DNA from: Sphingomonadaceae bacterium
Lineage (GTDB): Bacteria; Pseudomonadota; Alphaproteobacteria; Sphingomonadales; Sphingomonadaceae
Length of the DNA stretch: 64,000 bases
Assembly: GCA_030147805.1 (NCBI GenBank)
Contig: JASBUR010000020.1
Coordinates: 79,059 to 143,058 of the forward strand
Direction of reading: 5' to 3'
The notes under the pieces were generated by a model. It was not told where the DNA came from. It saw only the letters and a program-made list of their open reading frames with translations, and ran no database searches. Within the stretch, counting starts at the first letter, position 1; every line of letters starts with the position of its first letter. Below, piece by piece: positions 61,886 through 64,000 of the stretch. The translations under genes and the position numbers were made by a program.

Positions 61886-63088
61886 GTGGGACGATTTACC
61901 GTAGTGGACCTTTTCGCGGGATGCGGGGGCCTGTCGTACGGCTTCGATCAAGCGGGCTTCGAGATTGCCTGCGCATTGGACAGTTGGAAACCGGCCGTCG
62001 AAACCTACGGCCGCAACTTCAATCACCCCATAACAATGACGGACTTAAGCGCGGGGTCAGCATTGCCGAATGCTGACGTCATAATGGGTGGACCGCCATG
62101 CCAAGGCTTCTCCTCGGCTGGAATGAGAAAGAGCGACGATGACCGCAACACCTTGATTTCGGTGTTCGCGCAGCTGGTCGTGCGCGAGAAGCCACGCGCA
62201 TTTGTGTTTGAGAATGTGGAAGGCTTCTTGACCGGGGCCGGCGGCAAATACGTGTTTGAGCTGCTGGAACCGCTAATTGAGGCCGGCTACCGCATTCATC
62301 TCCGAAAGATAAACGCTTCCAACTTTGGAGTCCCGCAGCACCGAAAAAGGGTCGTAGCAATTGGGGGGCTCGGTTGGTCCCCCTCTTTCCCTATGCACAC
62401 CCACTCCACCTTAGGAGCGCCCGGAGCTTCGCTTTTAAACGGTCATCATCTTCCGTTTTCGCCTTCATTCGGGGACGCGACGGACGGCTTGCCACCTGCA
62501 GGATCCCGCAAAGGGACTACGATCCCAACTGAGCACTGGTTCAGTGCATTCAGTGAGGCAGATCAAGCGAGGGCGAAGCTGCTGAAGCCAGGCCAGAGCA
62601 TGCGAGATTTACCTGAGGAACACTGGCACAAAAGCTTCGGGAAACGTGCAAACCGAAGGGTAAGCGACGGTACACCGACTGAACGTCGTGGTGGCGCGCC
62701 ATCCGGCCTTCGGCGACTGATTGCTATGGAGCCGTCAAAGGCAATCACTGGTGGGGCACTCAGGGAGTTTGTACATCCCGTCGAGGATCGCCCACTTACG
62801 ATCCGCGAATGTTCTAGGCTTCAAACTTTCCCGGACAACTTTGAGTTCGCTGGGACGCAGGGCGAAAAAATGCAGATGATAGGCAATGCGGTCCCCCCCC
62901 GCTTAGCGGAGGCAATTGCGCGCAATTTGCTATCCGACTTAAGCGAGGCCAAACTTGAGGCCGGCACCGGGGGACTGCTTAGTTTTGTGCCAACATCCTC
63001 GAATGGTATGAGCCCCATCCTTCAGAACGTAGTGTCAGCGGTGAACGAGAAATTTAAGAGCGGGGCTCAGGAAAAATTATGCCTTTAA
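61886..63088 (+). CDS. DNA (cytosine-5) methyltransferase
   Basis: A 400-residue C5 methyltransferase: motif I VVDLFAGCGGLSYGF, catalytic Cys72 in GGPPCQGFSSAG (motif IV), FENVEGFL (VI), GVPQHRKRVVAIG (VIII), a variable target-recognition region, and IGNAVPPRLAEAIA (X). It protects DNA against the cognate nuclease encoded next. GTG at 61886 has GGGG 5 nt upstream; TTG at 61871 is an alternative. GC content and codon use fall clearly compared with genes to the left, suggesting recent acquisition. The stop overlaps the nuclease start by 10 nt. Confidence 0.93.
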   Translation: MGRFTVVDLFAGCGGLSYGFDQAGFEIACALDSWKPAVETYGRNFNHPITMTDLSAGSALPNADVIMGGPPCQGFSSAGMRKSDDDRNTLISVFAQLVVREKPRAFVFENVEGFLTGAGGKYVFELLEPLIEAGYRIHLRKINASNFGVPQHRKRVVAIGGLGWSPSFPMHTHSTLGAPGASLLNGHHLPFSPSFGDATDGLPPAGSRKGTTIPTEHWFSAFSEADQARAKLLKPGQSMRDLPEEHWHKSFGKRANRRVSDGTPTERRGGAPSGLRRLIAMEPSKAITGGALREFVHPVEDRPLTIRECSRLQTFPDNFEFAGTQGEKMQMIGNAVPPRLAEAIARNLLSDLSEAKLEAGTGGLLSFVPTSSNGMSPILQNVVSAVNEKFKSGAQEKLCL

Positions 63089-63864
63089 GCCAGACGCAAC
63101 GCAGTGTTTGGGAAAAGGCACGGGCGCTCGGCTCTGGCGGCCAAGCCGTTCGGCTCACTGATGCTGCATGTGCATTTCTAATCGCGCGAATTGCCGCCGA
63201 TCTAGATCTGATTGATTTTTTTCCAGAGTTCTCCGGCGGAGTTCCAGAATTCTTTACTCCCGGAGAAGTTGACCAGCTCGCATTCGATGGAGTTGCGCCG
63301 CTACCGCTGTTCGAGCGCTTGCTCGAAAGAAATCCTGATGGCGATATGTACTTTGCGTGTCTCTCCTCATTGCATAAAGCACGCCTGAAATATGAGATGA
63401 TCCTTGAGACCCAAGCAATTCCAACATTAGAGCAGGTTGGGCCGCGCGGTCTTCTGCAATACGGAAAATTATCGCCCAGCGCCCTTGTAAGCTTTTTGCT
63501 CTGGCGTAAATGGTTCTTCGACATTGATAATCGAGCGGGGCAGGAAACGGGCTACTTGTTCGAACCAGTGATCGCCAATGCCGTCGGCGGCACGCCCACT
63601 CCGTCGAACCGCAGCCCGGTGAAACGCCACAGAGATGAGCGAAAAGGCCGTCAGGTCGATTGTGTGCTCGGCGATCGGGCCTATGAGATCAAAATCCGCA
63701 TGACAATCGCAGCCTCGGGTCAGGGCCGGTGGGGCGAAGAGCTGGATTTTCCAATTGATTGCCGAAAAAGCGGGTATGTTCCAGTTCTCATCGTTTTAGA
63801 CAGCACTCCCAACGAAAAACTGACAGATTTAACGAACGCGTTTTTGGCGCAAGGCGGCGAATGA
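63079..63864 (+). CDS. Type II restriction endonuclease, ApaLI-like (probably 3'-truncated by an IS)
   Basis: The 261 visible residues carry a PD-(D/E)xK-type core: Asp194 in RQVDCVL and Glu203/Lys205 in YEIKIR, followed by TIAASGQGRWGEELDFPIDC. The surrounding sequence (QETGYLFEPVIANAVGG, SPVKRHRDERKGRQVD) reminds me of the ApaLI-like endonuclease family, but I cannot confirm this or the target site. The stop codon TGA is the first three bases of the adjoining IS element, so the native C terminus was probably longer. It is coupled to the methyltransferase gene. Confidence 0.8.
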   Translation: MPLSQTQRSVWEKARALGSGGQAVRLTDAACAFLIARIAADLDLIDFFPEFSGGVPEFFTPGEVDQLAFDGVAPLPLFERLLERNPDGDMYFACLSSLHKARLKYEMILETQAIPTLEQVGPRGLLQYGKLSPSALVSFLLWRKWFFDIDNRAGQETGYLFEPVIANAVGGTPTPSNRSPVKRHRDERKGRQVDCVLGDRAYEIKIRMTIAASGQGRWGEELDFPIDCRKSGYVPVLIVLDSTPNEKLTDLTNAFLAQGGE

Positions 63865-64000
63865 CCTGCTCCCCGGAATTCATGCCATTGGTAAGTTAGC
63901 TCGTCAGATGGAGACGAGCGATGCGGCGAAGCCGATTTACCGAAGAGCAGATCATTGGTGTGCTGCGCGAGCATGAGGCTGGCGTGAAGACGGCGGATCT
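63862..64000 (+). mobile_element. IS3-family insertion sequence (left end, partial)
   Basis: The element appears to begin with TGACCTGCTCCCCGG, typical of IS3-group terminal repeats that start with TGA, 59 bp before an OrfA transposase gene. The right end and target duplication lie outside the window. Confidence 0.75.
63921..64000 (+). CDS. IS3-family transposase OrfA (partial, N terminus)
   Basis: The visible residues MRRSRFTEEQIIGVLREHEA and GVKTADL are the standard start of the helix-turn-helix OrfA of IS3-family elements (RSRFTEEQIIG.L.E...G). GGAG lies 8 nt before the ATG. The gene continues beyond the window. Confidence 0.9.
   Translation, partial: MRRSRFTEEQIIGVLREHEAGVKTAD

Overview
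The window is a GC-rich (mostly mid-60s percent or higher by eye) alphaproteobacterial chromosome segment, most likely from the Sphingomonadales. Support for this: three TonB-dependent receptors with the sphingomonad-style plug start (IVVTAxRR..LQDVP), a PhaR/PHA-synthase-like pair, metX-GNAT-metW genes chained by ATGA overlaps, an aromatic HisC-TyrA pair, several acyl-CoA dehydrogenases, and two sites matching the alphaproteobacterial LexA box GTTC-N7-GTTC. Genes are tightly packed, with many ATGA/TGATG stop-start overlaps. GC-rich palindromes of a recurring family sit in several gaps.

Left part (1-30 kb), housekeeping and central metabolism: glutathione peroxidase (partial), Xaa-Pro aminopeptidase, oligopeptidase B, a hot-dog thioesterase, an exported methyltransferase-like protein, phaR with a divergent PhaC-like hydrolase, and an acetyl-CoA thiolase. 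A TetR gene then faces a TonB receptor/MFS operon across an operator-promoter region. Next come a D-amino-acid PLP enzyme, RidA, metX, GNAT and metW on one strand, then hisC-tyrA, a GAF/HD-GYP protein, an ftsE-ftsX-ydcF-plsC-DUF2125 string, a zinc-ribbon membrane protein, an acyl-CoA dehydrogenase, a thiolase-like protein and a phosphofructokinase.

30.3-34.9 kb: a tRNA-Leu(GAG) is followed by a small block (outer-membrane barrel protein, OmpR-type response regulator, histidine kinase, exported protease-fold-like protein). The block ends in a diverged copy of the tRNA 3' end plus a tRNA-type terminator. It looks like an old tRNA-associated island with no integrase left.

35-56 kb: accessory catabolism. 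A minus-strand run goes TonB receptor, carboxylesterase, acyl-CoA ligase, TetR, MFS. Then come a Mur-ligase/TonB receptor/methyltransferase operon divergent from an LD-carboxypeptidase, a regulator-hydrolase fusion divergent from an O-methyltransferase, and a beta-oxidation-like operon (MDR reductase, enoyl-CoA hydratase, two acyl-CoA dehydrogenases).

56-64 kb: stress and mobile functions. There is a HigBA-like toxin-antitoxin pair, then two paralogous small genes each preceded by a LexA-box match and each overlapping a different downstream gene, beside one intact SRAP (YedK/HMCES) gene and one frameshifted SRAP-like gene. The right end is lower in GC and carries a C5-cytosine methyltransferase and a restriction endonuclease whose stop codon coincides with the left end of an IS3-type insertion sequence running out of the window. 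The duplicated SOS-box small-gene modules are the most novel-looking content.
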